The position numbers and the translations under genes are program-made. A stretch of 64,000 nucleotides of DNA from CAWBVG01 sp963792175 (GTDB lineage Bacteria > Acidobacteriota > Vicinamibacteria > Vicinamibacterales > CAVVIG01): the NCBI GenBank assembly GCA_963792175.1, contig CAWBVG010000046.1, forward strand, positions 124,001-188,000. Direction: 5' to 3'. The notes beneath the pieces are model-generated. The model searched no databases. It had not been told where the DNA came from and saw only the letters and a list, made by a program, of their open reading frames with translations. Of this stretch, positions 1 through 9,662 are shown one piece after another (the first letter of the stretch is position 1; each line of letters opens with the position of its first letter).

Positions 1-201
1 ATCGCGCGCGCGGAACGATTTCTCGACGAGTCGCTGTTGACCGATCAGCGGGTCGTCCGGTTCATTCACGGGTACGGCACCGGCCAGCTGAAGCGCGCGC
101 TCAACGGCTTTCTCCAGCAGCACCCGCTGGTCGCCCGCTTCGCCTCCGCGCCTCCCGAACAGGGCGGCGGCGGCGTCACGGTAGTGGAGTTAAAAGACTG
201 A
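1..201 (+). CDS. mutS2: MutS2 endonuclease, C-terminal Smr domain (5' end outside window)
   Basis: The first 66 codons are the end of a gene that begins before the window. The peptide contains an HGYGTGQLKRAL segment followed by FLQQHPLVARF, a Gly-rich GGGG run and a TVVEL end, as in the Smr domain that closes MutS2. In this family the Smr domain is a nicking nuclease, and the whole protein acts on recombination intermediates or stalled ribosomes. Only the last part is visible, so the ATPase core cannot be checked. The TGA stop at 199-201 lies 25 bases before dnaG, so the two may share a transcript. Confidence 0.85.
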   Translation: MARAERFLDESLLTDQRVVRFIHGYGTGQLKRALNGFLQQHPLVARFASAPPEQGGGGVTVVELKD

Positions 202-226
202 ACATGGAACGCTGTTCAACGCGGTG

Positions 227-1999
227 ATGGGTTTGTTTCCCCAGCAGTTCATCGACGACCTTCGCATGCAGGCGAACATCCTGCAGGTTGTGCAGGAGTA
301 CGTGCCGTTGAAGCGCGCGGGGACTGCGTACAAAGGTCTCTGTCCGTTCCATTCGGAGAAGACGCCGTCGTTTCAGGTTCATCCAGACAAGGGGTTCTTC
401 CACTGCTTCGGGTGCGGCGTCGGCGGCGACGTGTTCAAGTTCCTCGAGCTGCACGAGAAGGTGTCGTTTCCGGAAGCGGTGAAGATGCTCGCGCAGAAAT
501 TCGGGGTCTCGCTGCCGGAGCCGGTCGACGGGAGCGGCGACGACGCCCGGCGCGACTCGGCGCTCCGCGAGGCGCTGCTCAAGGCGCACGAGGTGGCGGC
601 GCTGTACTTCAAAGAGCAGCTCGCCGCCGGTGCCGGCGCGCGCGCCCGGCAACAGTTGAAGGAGCGCGACGTCACGCCACAGAGCATCGAGCAGCTGGGG
701 CTCGGCTACGCCCCGCAGTCGCGCGACGGGCTGAAAACCCGTTTGCTCGCCGCCGGGTTCCCGCAGGCGCTGCTGCTCCAGAGCGGCTTGCTGGTGCAGC
801 GCGAGAGCGGCGAAATCGTCGATCGGTTCCGCCATCGTCTGATCGTGCCGATCTGCCGCGAGAGCGGCTCGGTCATCGCCTTCGGCGGGCGCCAGATGGA
901 TCCCGATCAGGGCGGGCCGAAGTATCTCAACTCGCCGGAGACACCGATCTACTCGAAGAGCCGGACGCTCTACGGGCTGAACCTGACGAAGGCGCAGATT
1001 CGGAAGTCCGGGTTTGCCGTCCTGGTCGAAGGGTATTTCGACTTTGCACAGGTTTTTCAGTCGCAGGCGGCGCCCGTGGTCGCATCCTGCGGGACGGCCC
1101 TGACCACGCAGCAGGCGCTTCTGCTCCGCCGCTTCACGTCGAACATCGTCCTCAGCTTCGATCCGGACGCGGCCGGTGAAGGGGCGGCGACGCGATCGTG
1201 CGAGATGCTGGTCACCGAAGGCTTCGACGTGAACGTCGTGGCCCTCGACAAAGGCGAGGATCCGGATACATTCATCCGTCGGAAGGGCCCGGATCAGTAT
1301 CGGGGGCGGTTACGTTCTTCGCGGCCGTATCTCGAATACCTGTTGGATCAGGCATCCACGGGGGTGGATTTCGGCCACGATGACAGTCGGAGACAATTCC
1401 TGGGCAAGATGCTGACGGTGGCCGCCCGGATACCGGATGCGGCGGCAAGAGACCAGTTCGCGGATCGGATTGCTCACAAGGCTCGTATCACAGAAGAGGT
1501 CGTTCGCTCGGAGATTCGTAAGGCGGCGGTCAACCGGCGCACCGCCGTCACCACCCGGGAGCTTCCGACGTTCGGGCAGCTGAAACAGGCGGAAAAGGCC
1601 CTGATTTGGGGGCTGGTTCACAATACGGGCGAGGCGCTCGAGGCCCTCGGAGAGCTCGACGACGAGGACCTGGAGGGGCTGGCCACCCGGGAGATTTTCG
1701 AGGTGGCCCGGAGCCTGCACGACGAGCCGATGGATCTCTTACCATCGGGCCTGTTGCAGCGTCTAAGTACAGTGAGCGCCCAGCTCGTCACCAGCATTGC
1801 CGCCACCGACACGTCAACGGCTCCCCCCGGTGCCTGCGCACGCGCGTTGAAACGGTTGAGATGGGAACGGGAGCGGGCCGCCATTCAACGCGAAATCGAC
1901 CGGCTGCAGGAACTTGGCGCCACACAACATGGACACGAGATAGACAACTTATGGCAGCGGAAAAAAGACCTACTGCATCGCATCGAGGAACTGACGTAG
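227..1999 (+). CDS. dnaG: DNA primase DnaG
   Basis: Makes RNA primers for replication at the fork, together with DnaB helicase. About 590 residues, normal for the family. The N-terminal CHC2 zinc-binding domain has ligands at about Cys39, His42, Cys60 and Cys63. The TOPRIM catalytic core follows, with the acidic residue at Glu268 in an EGYFD motif and Asp312/Asp314 in a DPDAAG motif. The C-terminal part matches a helicase-interacting region only loosely. A GTG at 224 precedes the ATG at 227; the ATG gives the usual short MGLFPQQFIDDLR start. The gene lies between mutS2 and rpoD, as in the classical dnaG-rpoD macromolecular-synthesis arrangement. Its TAG stop is in the same frame as rpoD, which follows at once. 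Confidence 0.96.
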   Translation: MGLFPQQFIDDLRMQANILQVVQEYVPLKRAGTAYKGLCPFHSEKTPSFQVHPDKGFFHCFGCGVGGDVFKFLELHEKVSFPEAVKMLAQKFGVSLPEPVDGSGDDARRDSALREALLKAHEVAALYFKEQLAAGAGARARQQLKERDVTPQSIEQLGLGYAPQSRDGLKTRLLAAGFPQALLLQSGLLVQRESGEIVDRFRHRLIVPICRESGSVIAFGGRQMDPDQGGPKYLNSPETPIYSKSRTLYGLNLTKAQIRKSGFAVLVEGYFDFAQVFQSQAAPVVASCGTALTTQQALLLRRFTSNIVLSFDPDAAGEGAATRSCEMLVTEGFDVNVVALDKGEDPDTFIRRKGPDQYRGRLRSSRPYLEYLLDQASTGVDFGHDDSRRQFLGKMLTVAARIPDAAARDQFADRIAHKARITEEVVRSEIRKAAVNRRTAVTTRELPTFGQLKQAEKALIWGLVHNTGEALEALGELDDEDLEGLATREIFEVARSLHDEPMDLLPSGLLQRLSTVSAQLVTSIAATDTSTAPPGACARALKRLRWERERAAIQREIDRLQELGATQHGHEIDNLWQRKKDLLHRIEELT

Positions 2000-2005
2000 G
2001 ACCAC

Positions 2006-3724
<1,719 letters not shown>

Positions 3725-3784
3725 ATGGCGAATTGGCGAGTTCGGCTGACGCTGCGCAGCTATCGCTGAGCCAGCACTTACAGT

Positions 3785-3860
3785 CGCGAACGCTTCGGGC
3801 CTGCCATCCGAGCTCGCGAAGCGTTCGAGTACGCTGCTTCGGAGCCGTCATGAGCGAAGG
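3785..3860. repeat. Inverted-repeat element between rpoD and the tRNA
   Basis: CGAACGCTTCG at 3787-3797 is perfectly inverted as CGAAGCGTTCG at 3817-3827, giving an 11-bp stem. The flanking sequence resembles the tandem unit inside the gene at 36478-38876 (a run ending in GAGCGAAGG). No T-tract follows, so it is more likely a copy of an interspersed repeat than a plain terminator, though it could fold in the rpoD 3' UTR. Confidence 0.5.
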
Positions 3861-3933
3861 TGGGCCCACCAGGATTCGAACCTGGAACCAGCCGATTATG
3901 AGCCGGCGGCTCTAACCATTGAGCTATGGGCCC
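3861..3933 (-). tRNA. tRNA with anticodon CAU, probably tRNA-Ile2 (lysidine type)
   Basis: The minus strand folds into a complete 73-base cloverleaf. The acceptor stem GGGCCCA pairs with TGGGCCC and the discriminator is A. The D arm contains AGCTCAATGGTTAGAGC, the anticodon loop is CTCATAA (anticodon CAT), and the T arm contains GGTTCGAATCC. The short D loop resembles bacterial Ile2 tRNAs, whose CAU is modified by TilS to read AUA. An elongator Met tRNA has the same anticodon and cannot be excluded. The 3' CCA is not encoded: the bases after the discriminator read CCT. Confidence 0.93.
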
Positions 3934-3959
3934 GATGGCAGTGTAACGCAACACCACGC

Positions 3960-4085
3960 CTGCAGCTTTCAGCTGCTGCTATCAGCTATCGGCTATTAGC
4001 TGTCAGCCGTGACGCAGCGCGAGCGAGCTGCTAGCCGAAGCGAGAGCTGACGGCTGAAACCGAAAGCCGAGAGCTGCCGTCGCCA
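3960..4085. repeat. AGCTATCAGC-type interspersed repeat
   Basis: This stretch is built from variants of CAGCTATCGGCTATTAGC and its inverse (AGCTGACGGCTGAAACCG). Related words recur at 17130-17230 between ftsW and murD, and more weakly at 27745-27770. It contains no gene. The sequence can form several alternative hairpins. Confidence 0.55.
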
Positions 4086-4099
4086 GCAGTGCCCGCATG

Positions 4100-4105
4100 T
4101 ACAAT
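4100..4105 (+). promoter_or_regulatory. -10 box (TACAAT) for a near-leaderless transcript
   Basis: TACAAT ends 9 bases before the ATG at 4115, and no Shine-Dalgarno sequence is present. A transcription start about 7 bases after the box would leave only 2-3 untranslated bases. Confidence 0.5.
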
Positions 4106-4114
4106 AGGCACTCG

Positions 4115-4847
4115 ATGAACTCGGATCTCGAACGGTTGATAGCGCTCCAACGGCTGGACTCCGCCGCCGATGCCGCGCGGCGGCGGCTGGCGGACGAGCC
4201 GGAGCGGCAAAAGAGCCTCGAAACCCGCCTCGAATCCGCCCGCCAGCGCGTCACCCACGCCAAGGAACAGTTCACCGCCAATCAGGCCGCCCGACGAGAA
4301 ATCGACAAGGAAGTCGCCGTCCACCAGGGCCGGCTGTCGAAATACCGCGAGCAGGCGATGGCGGTGAAGACGAACGTCGAGTACCACGCGATCCAGAAAG
4401 AAATTGCCCACGCGCAGGCCGAGATCAAGACCCACGAAGACCGGATGCTCGAGCGCATGCTCGAGGCCGACGACCTGACCGCCGCCGTCAAGAAGGCCGA
4501 GGCCGACCTCGCCGCCGAACAGAAGGCCGTGGACGGCGACCGCAAGGCCATGACCGCCGAGCACACCGAACTGCAGGCGTCGCTCGAACAGAATCGCCGT
4601 CGAACGCGCCGGCATCGTCGCCGCGCTCGACAAGCCGACGCTGGCGATTTTCGAGCTCGTCTCGAAACGACGCAACGGCGTCGCGCTCGCGGAGGCACGC
4701 GACGGCATCTGCACGATCTGCCACGTCCGCCTGCGCCCGCAGGTGTTCAACAACGTCCGCCGGAACGAAGAGATCATCCAGTGCGACAGCTGCAACCGGA
4801 TCCTCTACTTCGTGGCGGCGCCCGCCGCCGCGGCGCAAAATCCCTAA
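4115..4847 (+). CDS. Coiled-coil zinc-ribbon protein (COG1579 type), frameshifted
   Basis: The first 155 or so residues are a long, highly charged antiparallel coiled coil starting MNSDLERLIALQRLD. The C-terminal part has two CxxC pairs (a CTIC motif and a CDSC motif about 30 residues apart) forming a C4 zinc ribbon. This is the COG1579 family, thought to bind nucleic acid; its precise function is unknown. The coiled coil and the ribbon are in different frames. Removing one base near 4592 (CAG-A-ATC) joins them, so this is probably an assembly error. The gene ends 4 bases before the RNase HI-MerB gene and they likely form one operon. COG1579 genes often neighbour RNase H genes. Confidence 0.8.
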
Positions 4848-4851
4848 GCCG

Positions 4852-5988
4852 ATGATCGTCGCGTACATCGACGGCGGCGCCCGGGGCAACCCGGGGCCGG
4901 CCGGTTTCGGCGTGCGGATCGAGCAGCCCGACGGCACGCTCGTCGAGGAGTTTCACGAATCGATCGGCACGGCGACCAACAACGTCGCTGAATACCGGGC
5001 GCTCATCGCCGCCCTCGAGTGGGCCAGGAGTCACGGGCACCGCGATGTGCGCGTGAAATCGGATTCACTGCTGCTCGTCCAGCAGATGCTCGGCAATTAC
5101 AAGGTCAAGAACCCGGGACTCCAGCCGCTGTCCGCGATGGCACGCCTGCTCGCGCTGGAGATCGGCCACGTCACCTTCGAACACGTCGGACGCGCGCTGA
5201 ATGCCCACGCGGATCGGCTGGCGAACGAAGCCATGGATCTCGCCGCAGGAACAGGCAGCGCCAAGCCCCGTGGTGCGTCGACACCTGGCCCCCATCCCCC
5301 GGCGCCGACTTCTGAGGCCGATCCCTTCAGCTCGCTCGAACGCGCGGTCCGCCTCTTCGTCTACGACCACTTCGTGAAGACGACGAAGGCGCCCGACCTC
5401 GCGGCCATCGCCGCCGCGGTCAAGCGAACGCCCGATGCCGTGACGTCCGCCCTGAAGCGCCTTGCCGAATTGCGAGCGCTCGTGCTGGCGCCGGCCACCG
5501 TCAACATCTGGATGGCGCACCCGTTTTCGGCGGTGCCGACGGCGTATCCGGTCGCGATTGCGGGCCGCACCTACTGGGCGAACTGCGCGTGGGATGCCGC
5601 GGGAGTGCTGTCGCTCGTCGGCGGAGACGGGGAATGCCGGACGCAATGCGCGGACTGTGGTCAGGAGATCACGATGGCGGTCCGCGACGGCCGCGTTCAC
5701 GGTGACGGGGTCGTTCACTACGCCGTCCCGCCGAAACGGTTCTGGGAGAACGTCGCCTTTACTTGAGCGACGATTCTGCTCTTCAGGTCTGAAGAGCACG
5801 TGGATCGCTGGTGCGGCGAGCGTCAGGTGACGCGCGGTGCCGTGGTGCCGCTCGAGCAGGTCTGGCGCCTGACCGGCCCCTGGTACGCCGATCGGCTCGA
5901 CCACGATTGGACACCGCGCACGCCCGCGGCCATGGAACGCTTGCTCGCCGACGCCGGACTCGCCGGCGATTTCTGGCGTGTTCGCTGA
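4852..5988 (+). CDS. RNase HI-MerB-like fusion, putative selenoprotein (Sec305)
   Basis: Reading the TGA at 5764-5766 as selenocysteine gives 378 residues. Residues 1-130 are RNase HI, with the DEDD metal ligands at Asp7, Glu47, Asp71 and Asp121 and a YIDGGARGNPG start; the family degrades the RNA of RNA-DNA hybrids. A Pro-rich linker (about 131-162) follows. Residues 163-378 match organomercurial lyase MerB: a winged-helix start, then NCAWD (Cys245 and Asp248, equal to MerB Cys96 and Asp99), then three cysteines at 262, 266 and 269. In the FT-U-ATILLFRSEE segment, Sec305 aligns with catalytic Cys159 of MerB. MerB-like sequence continues in the same frame for 73 codons to TGA at 5986-5988, and a SECIS-like hairpin follows the TGA. 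A one-base mutation of TGC/TGT is the alternative, but the hairpin argues against it. The substrate and the reason for the RNase H fusion are unknown. Confidence 0.85.
5764..5798 (+). promoter_or_regulatory. UGA(Sec) codon plus bacterial SECIS-like hairpin
   Basis: TGA at 5764-5766 is followed by 19 bases and then a GGTC loop at 5786-5789. The loop closes a perfect 9-bp stem: TGCTCTTCA (5777-5785) with TGAAGAGCA (5790-5798). The E. coli fdhF SECIS has the same A-GGTC-T apical context about 18 bases after its UGA, and SelB recognises that loop. The hairpin lies inside the coding sequence, as bacterial SECIS elements do, and its reading frame encodes the conserved LLFRSEE segment. Confidence 0.85.
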
Positions 5989-5991
5989 GCC

Positions 5992-6783
5992 CTACCGCGT
6001 CAGGCGACACCTGATGGCGGCCGCCATACGCCCCGCGCCCGCCGCGTCCCGGCGATAGGAACAGAAAAGGGCGGGATAGGCCGCCGTGCACAGACCGGCG
6101 CCGTGGATCTGCCCGGCCGGAACACCCGCCGCGGCGAGCTGATCGGCCGCCGCCTGCAATCCATCGAACTGCCAGCGTCCCTCGCGCTCGCCATCGCTGA
6201 ACCAGCGCGCCAACCGATCGCTGCCAAAGCCCGCGGCAGTGAATCGTTCGGCGACATCGGGGCCGACCTCGTACGAGGGCGCGGCAATGGACGGCCCGAC
6301 GGCGGCGACGAGATCCGCCGGGCGCGCATCGAACGCGCGCGCGAGCGCGCTGACCGCAGCTGCCGGCACACCCGCGGCTAATCCGCGCCAGCCGGCGTGG
6401 GCGGCGGCGACCGCGCCGCTCCGGGCATCCGCGAGCAGGAGCGGTACGCAATCGGCCGTCTGGATCGCGATCGCGACGAGTGGATCGTTCGAAAGGACGA
6501 TGTCCGCCTCGGGACGCGTGCCAGAAGGGAGGCCATCGCCGGCGCGGTGGACCACGACCGCCGCGCCATGAACCTGACGAAGCCGCACCAGGTGGTCGAG
6601 GTCGACGCCCAGCGACGCCGCCACGGGCGCCCATTCGTCGTCGCTCCCGGCTCCGGAACCGAGCGCCCACTCGCGCGTCGTAAAGAGGTGATCGGCCAGG
6701 GGCCGCAGCGGCCCGCAGACCAGCGCGGGTCCTCCGGCCGCTTGCACCCATACGAAGCCATCGTTAGGCTGTGGTCGCATCAT
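5992..6783 (-). CDS. pgeF: Peptidoglycan editing factor PgeF (YfiH/multicopper polyphenol oxidase family)
   Basis: 263 residues with the family's metal-site motifs: RQVHG, TADCVPLLL and HAGWRG, in the usual order. The fold is the CNF1/YfiH type. Family members remove wrongly incorporated L-Ser from UDP-MurNAc-peptides or act as purine nucleoside phosphorylases. The gene converges on the RNase HI-MerB gene with only 3 bases between stops, and is divergent from acpS with 11 bases between starts. Its start is ATG at 6783 (MMRPQPND). No frameshift is seen. Confidence 0.9.
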   Translation of the reverse strand: MMRPQPNDGFVWVQAAGGPALVCGPLRPLADHLFTTREWALGSGAGSDDEWAPVAASLGVDLDHLVRLRQVHGAAVVVHRAGDGLPSGTRPEADIVLSNDPLVAIAIQTADCVPLLLADARSGAVAAAHAGWRGLAAGVPAAAVSALARAFDARPADLVAAVGPSIAAPSYEVGPDVAERFTAAGFGSDRLARWFSDGEREGRWQFDGLQAAADQLAAAGVPAGQIHGAGLCTAAYPALFCSYRRDAAGAGRMAAAIRCRLTR

Positions 6784-6794
6784 CTACCCTGATC

Positions 6795-7178
6795 ATGCCA
6801 AACATCATCGGTCTCGGTCTGGACGCCACCGACATCAGCCGGATCGCCGACACCATCGAGCGTTACGGCGACCGCTTTCTCCGCCGCATCTTCACCGAGG
6901 GCGAGGTCGCGTACGCGATGCGTCGCCGCGTGCCGGCGATCCACCTCGCTGGACGGTTTGCCGCGAAAGAGGCGGCCATGAAGGCGCTCGGCACCGGACA
7001 TTCGCAGGGCGTGCTCTGGCGCGATGTCGAGGTGGTACGGCGCGGCGGTCCGCCGCAACTCCAGTTGCATGGCGGCGCCGCACGGCGGTTTACCGCCATC
7101 GGCGGCCGGTCGACGCTGCTCACCATCACGCATTCCGATGAATTGGCGCTCGCGCAGGTCCTGATCCTCGGCGAGTAA
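6795..7178 (+). CDS. acpS: Holo-[acyl-carrier-protein] synthase AcpS
   Basis: 127 residues. AcpS moves the 4'-phosphopantetheine arm of CoA to a serine of apo-ACP, which activates fatty-acid synthesis. The N-terminal GLGLDATDISRI segment (normally G-DI/V-I) and the FAAKEAAMKALG motif with Glu-Lys are clear. The first motif has Ala-Thr where many homologues have Val/Ile-Val. The chosen start is ATG 6795, giving MPNIIGLGLD; a TACCCT sequence lies only 4 bases upstream. The gene is divergent from pgeF. Confidence 0.93.
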   Translation: MPNIIGLGLDATDISRIADTIERYGDRFLRRIFTEGEVAYAMRRRVPAIHLAGRFAAKEAAMKALGTGHSQGVLWRDVEVVRRGGPPQLQLHGGAARRFTAIGGRSTLLTITHSDELALAQVLILGE

Positions 7179-7466
7179 CTTGTCCGCCGACTTGTCCGCC
7201 GAAGCGCGGAGCAGCGTGGATCGCGCGAAGGCGGAAGCGCGGCAGCGAAGCGTGGACCGCGCGAAGGCGGGAAACCTTCGGCGTCAATTCCTGCCTGCTG
7301 ACTCCGCCCGACGAGACCGCGAGCGAACTGCACGCGAAGAACACGTGTGGATTCCGCGACTTACACCGACGCTCCGGCGCGTGCGCCTTCGGCCTCGATC
7401 TTGATGACGTCTCTCGCGCCTGCTACGACGAGCCGCCCGATGCGGGCGGCTGAAGGAGTGTGAGTC
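7179..7466. repeat. Intergenic stretch with CTTGTCCGCCG and GCGCGAAGGCGG repeats
   Basis: Two short copies of CTTGTCCGCCGA (7188-7210) are followed by two imperfect copies of about 35 bases (about 7200-7233 and 7234-7269), each ending GCGCGAAGGCGG. The rest, about 7270-7450, shows no convincing gene. Just before the next gene there is a GCCGCCCGATGCGGGCGGC hairpin (7431-7449) and then a good Shine-Dalgarno sequence, GAAGGAG. Confidence 0.55.
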
Positions 7467-7775
7467 GTGACGATCAAGATTACGCCGAACGACAAGGGCA
7501 ACCCGGCCGGCAAGCTGGCCGAAGCGGAACTCCACTTCGGCCACGGCGACGGCCCCCTCGAGGGTTTGAAGCTGATGGGATTCTCCGTCTGGGAGCGGCG
7601 AGACGGCAACGGGAGAAACGTCACCTTCCCGGCCCGCTCCTACGTCGTCAACGGCGATCGGCGCAGTTTCGCGCTGCTGCGGCCGCTCACCGACGTGACG
7701 GCGCAGAACAAGCTGCGCGAGCTGATCCTCGAGGCGTTCGCGGAGTACGAAGAACGCGCCGCAATAGCGAGCTGA
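7467..7775 (+). CDS. Small protein, possibly SpoVG-like
   Basis: 102 residues starting at GTG 7467 with GAAGGAG 9 bases upstream, so it is probably a real gene. The middle part, GLKLMGFSVWER followed by NVTFPARSYVVNGDRR and SFALLRPL, then a C-terminal LRELILEAFAEYEE helix, resembles the strand-rich core and final helix of SpoVG-type DNA/RNA-binding regulators. The similarity is by eye only. There is no signal peptide or membrane segment. The gene stands alone between repeats and converges on the radical SAM gene. Confidence 0.6.
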   Translation: MTIKITPNDKGNPAGKLAEAELHFGHGDGPLEGLKLMGFSVWERRDGNGRNVTFPARSYVVNGDRRSFALLRPLTDVTAQNKLRELILEAFAEYEERAAIAS

Positions 7776-7779
7776 ATCT

Positions 7780-7892
7780 GGTAATTGGAGAATTGCGTAA
7801 TCGAGTAATTGCCGCTCTTTCAATTACCAATCACTTACCCAATTACCCAATCACTCAATTCCAGATCCGGCTTACTAGGTTACCAGATCCGG
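7780..7892. repeat. AT-rich AATTACC-type repeat between convergent genes
   Basis: GGTAATTG near 7781 is inverted as CAATTACC near 7820. The words CAATTACC and AATCACT recur several times, and a CCAGATCCGG direct repeat occurs at the end (about 7862 and 7884). The composition is far more AT-rich than the rest of the window. It may serve as a bidirectional transcription end, but neither strand has a long T-run. Confidence 0.5.
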
Positions 7893-9662
7893 CTATTGGA
7901 TGACCGGAAGCAGCTTGGCGTTTTCCTGGGCCCGCTTCGGCGGCAGCGTCCACTCCTCGCGGAGTCCTTTCTCGAACTCCGACTGGAAAAAGGCCGACTT
8001 CATGCCGCCGTCGATGATGTCCCAGGGCAGCATCGCATCGCCGGTCCGGTCGCGGAAGATGTAGAAATCGCCGTCGATCCCGGCTTCCGCGACCGCGGCG
8101 CGCCAGTTCTGGCCATTGCGCTCGGCGGCTTCGATGACGGCGGCGACGCGGCGGTCGCCGAGCGACAGCAGCGCCTGATAGTACGAGTGCCGTTCGGACT
8201 TGATGTTGAAGTAGACGTTGTCGATGTCGGACATCAGGCTGCGCAGCCGTTTGATCTTGCGCTCCACCATCGACGGCTCTTCCATCGGGAGCCACTGGTA
8301 TGCGGTGCCGGGCTTCGGAATCAGCGGATTCACGCTTCCCACGATCCGGCCGATCTGGCCTTTGCGGCGTGCGTGCTTCAGCATCCGCTCGCGAATCTGC
8401 AGCGTCAGATCACGAATCGCCACCAGGTCCTCGTCGGTCTCGGTGGGGAGCCCGATCATGTAGTAGAGCTTCAGGTTCTCGATCCCGCTCGCGAAAATGA
8501 GGTCGGCGCGGTCGAGAATCTCATCGTTGGTGACGGTCTTGTTGATCACGCGGCGCAGCCGGTCGGATCCGGTTTCCGGCGCAATCGTAATCGTCCGCTC
8601 GCCGCTCTGGTAGAGCACCCGGACGATCGATTCGGTCAGGTCGTCGAGGCGGAGCGACGCGGGGCTGATCGCGTAGCCCATTTCGAGGAGGCGAGCGAGG
8701 ATCCGGTCGATTTCGGGATGGTCGCAGAGCGCAATCGACACCAGGCCGACGCGGCTGGAGTGCACGCGGGCGGCTTCGGCCAACTGCAGGATCCGGTCGG
8801 CGGGAAAGGCGCGCACCGGCAGGTAGTTGTAGCCCGCCCAACAGAAGCGGCACAGGTTCGCGCAGCCGCGGACCACTTCGATGAGGAATCGGGATCCGAA
8901 CTCGGTGTCGGGCGTGAAGATCCCTGTCGACGGCGGATCGACGGCCTCGGTGGTCCGCAACGCGGCCTTACGAACTGGCAGCGGCGCGCCGGCGGTCGCG
9001 TCAACGGTGTAGCCGGCCAAGGTGCCGGACGCGGAGGGCTGCGCGACCGCGCCGGCACGATACTGCGGCTCGTAGAACGACGGCACGTAGAACCCGCGCT
9101 CGAGCGCGAGGTGTCGAAGGAGATCGGCCCGGCTCGAGGCGGCGGCAAACGATCGGCGCAAACCGGGGATGAGCGCCTCGCCTTCGCCGGCGGCAATGAC
9201 GTCGGCAAACGGCGCCAGCGGTTCCGGGTTCACGAACGTCACCGCGCCGCCGATGACGACGAGCGGATGTCGCGTGTTTCGAGCGTCCGCCCGCGCCGGA
9301 ATGCCGGCGAGCCGAAGCAGCGTCAGGACGTTGACGTAATCCCACTCGAACGACACCGAGAACGCGACCACGTCGAAGTCGCCGACCGGCGTCTGCGATT
9401 CGAGGGTCAGCAACGGCGCTTTGGCGGCGGACAACTCCGCCAGTTCCGTCTTGGGCGGCAGGAAGAACCGTTCGCAGACGATGTCGTCTTCGCGGTTGAA
9501 GAGGCGGTAGACCGTCTGGAACCCGAGGTTCGACATGCCGACCCAGTAGGTGTTCGGGAAGGCAAGGGCGACACGCAGCCGGTCGCCGTGCGGCTTCTTT
9601 ACGTACCCGACTTCTTTCGCGAGGATTGCCAGTGCGCGTTCGCGTTGTGCCCAGGACTTCAT
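7893..9662 (-). CDS. B12-binding-domain radical SAM protein (TIGR03960 type)
   Basis: 589 residues. The N-terminal third resembles a cobalamin-binding Rossmann domain (VALAFPNTYWVGMSNLGFQ and a GGAVTFVNPEPLAPF segment). The central radical SAM domain has the CxxxCxxC cluster motif in RGCANLCRFCWAGY, then the ITIAPETGSDRLRR and YYMIGLPTETDED segments typical of the TIM barrel. The family is widespread next to cell-division or ribosome genes, and its reaction is unknown. The gene is co-oriented with and downstream of ftsZ, about 170 bases away. No frameshift is seen in it. Confidence 0.88.
   Translation of the reverse strand: MKSWAQRERALAILAKEVGYVKKPHGDRLRVALAFPNTYWVGMSNLGFQTVYRLFNREDDIVCERFFLPPKTELAELSAAKAPLLTLESQTPVGDFDVVAFSVSFEWDYVNVLTLLRLAGIPARADARNTRHPLVVIGGAVTFVNPEPLAPFADVIAAGEGEALIPGLRRSFAAASSRADLLRHLALERGFYVPSFYEPQYRAGAVAQPSASGTLAGYTVDATAGAPLPVRKAALRTTEAVDPPSTGIFTPDTEFGSRFLIEVVRGCANLCRFCWAGYNYLPVRAFPADRILQLAEAARVHSSRVGLVSIALCDHPEIDRILARLLEMGYAISPASLRLDDLTESIVRVLYQSGERTITIAPETGSDRLRRVINKTVTNDEILDRADLIFASGIENLKLYYMIGLPTETDEDLVAIRDLTLQIRERMLKHARRKGQIGRIVGSVNPLIPKPGTAYQWLPMEEPSMVERKIKRLRSLMSDIDNVYFNIKSERHSYYQALLSLGDRRVAAVIEAAERNGQNWRAAVAEAGIDGDFYIFRDRTGDAMLPWDIIDGGMKSAFFQSEFEKGLREEWTLPPKRAQENAKLLPVIQ

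Noticed and set aside
224..226. GTG at 224 as the dnaG start
   Set aside because: The ATG at 227 directly follows and gives the usual N-terminus.
1997..2005. Readthrough fusion of DnaG to RpoD
   Set aside because: Both are complete at the junction and are separate proteins in other bacteria; TAG is used as a stop elsewhere. A CTG start is enough.
5764..5766. TGA as a normal stop of a plain RNase HI-MerB protein
   Set aside because: It would remove catalytic Cys159-equivalent and all later MerB sequence, which stays in frame for 73 codons, and would leave the perfect GGTC hairpin unexplained.
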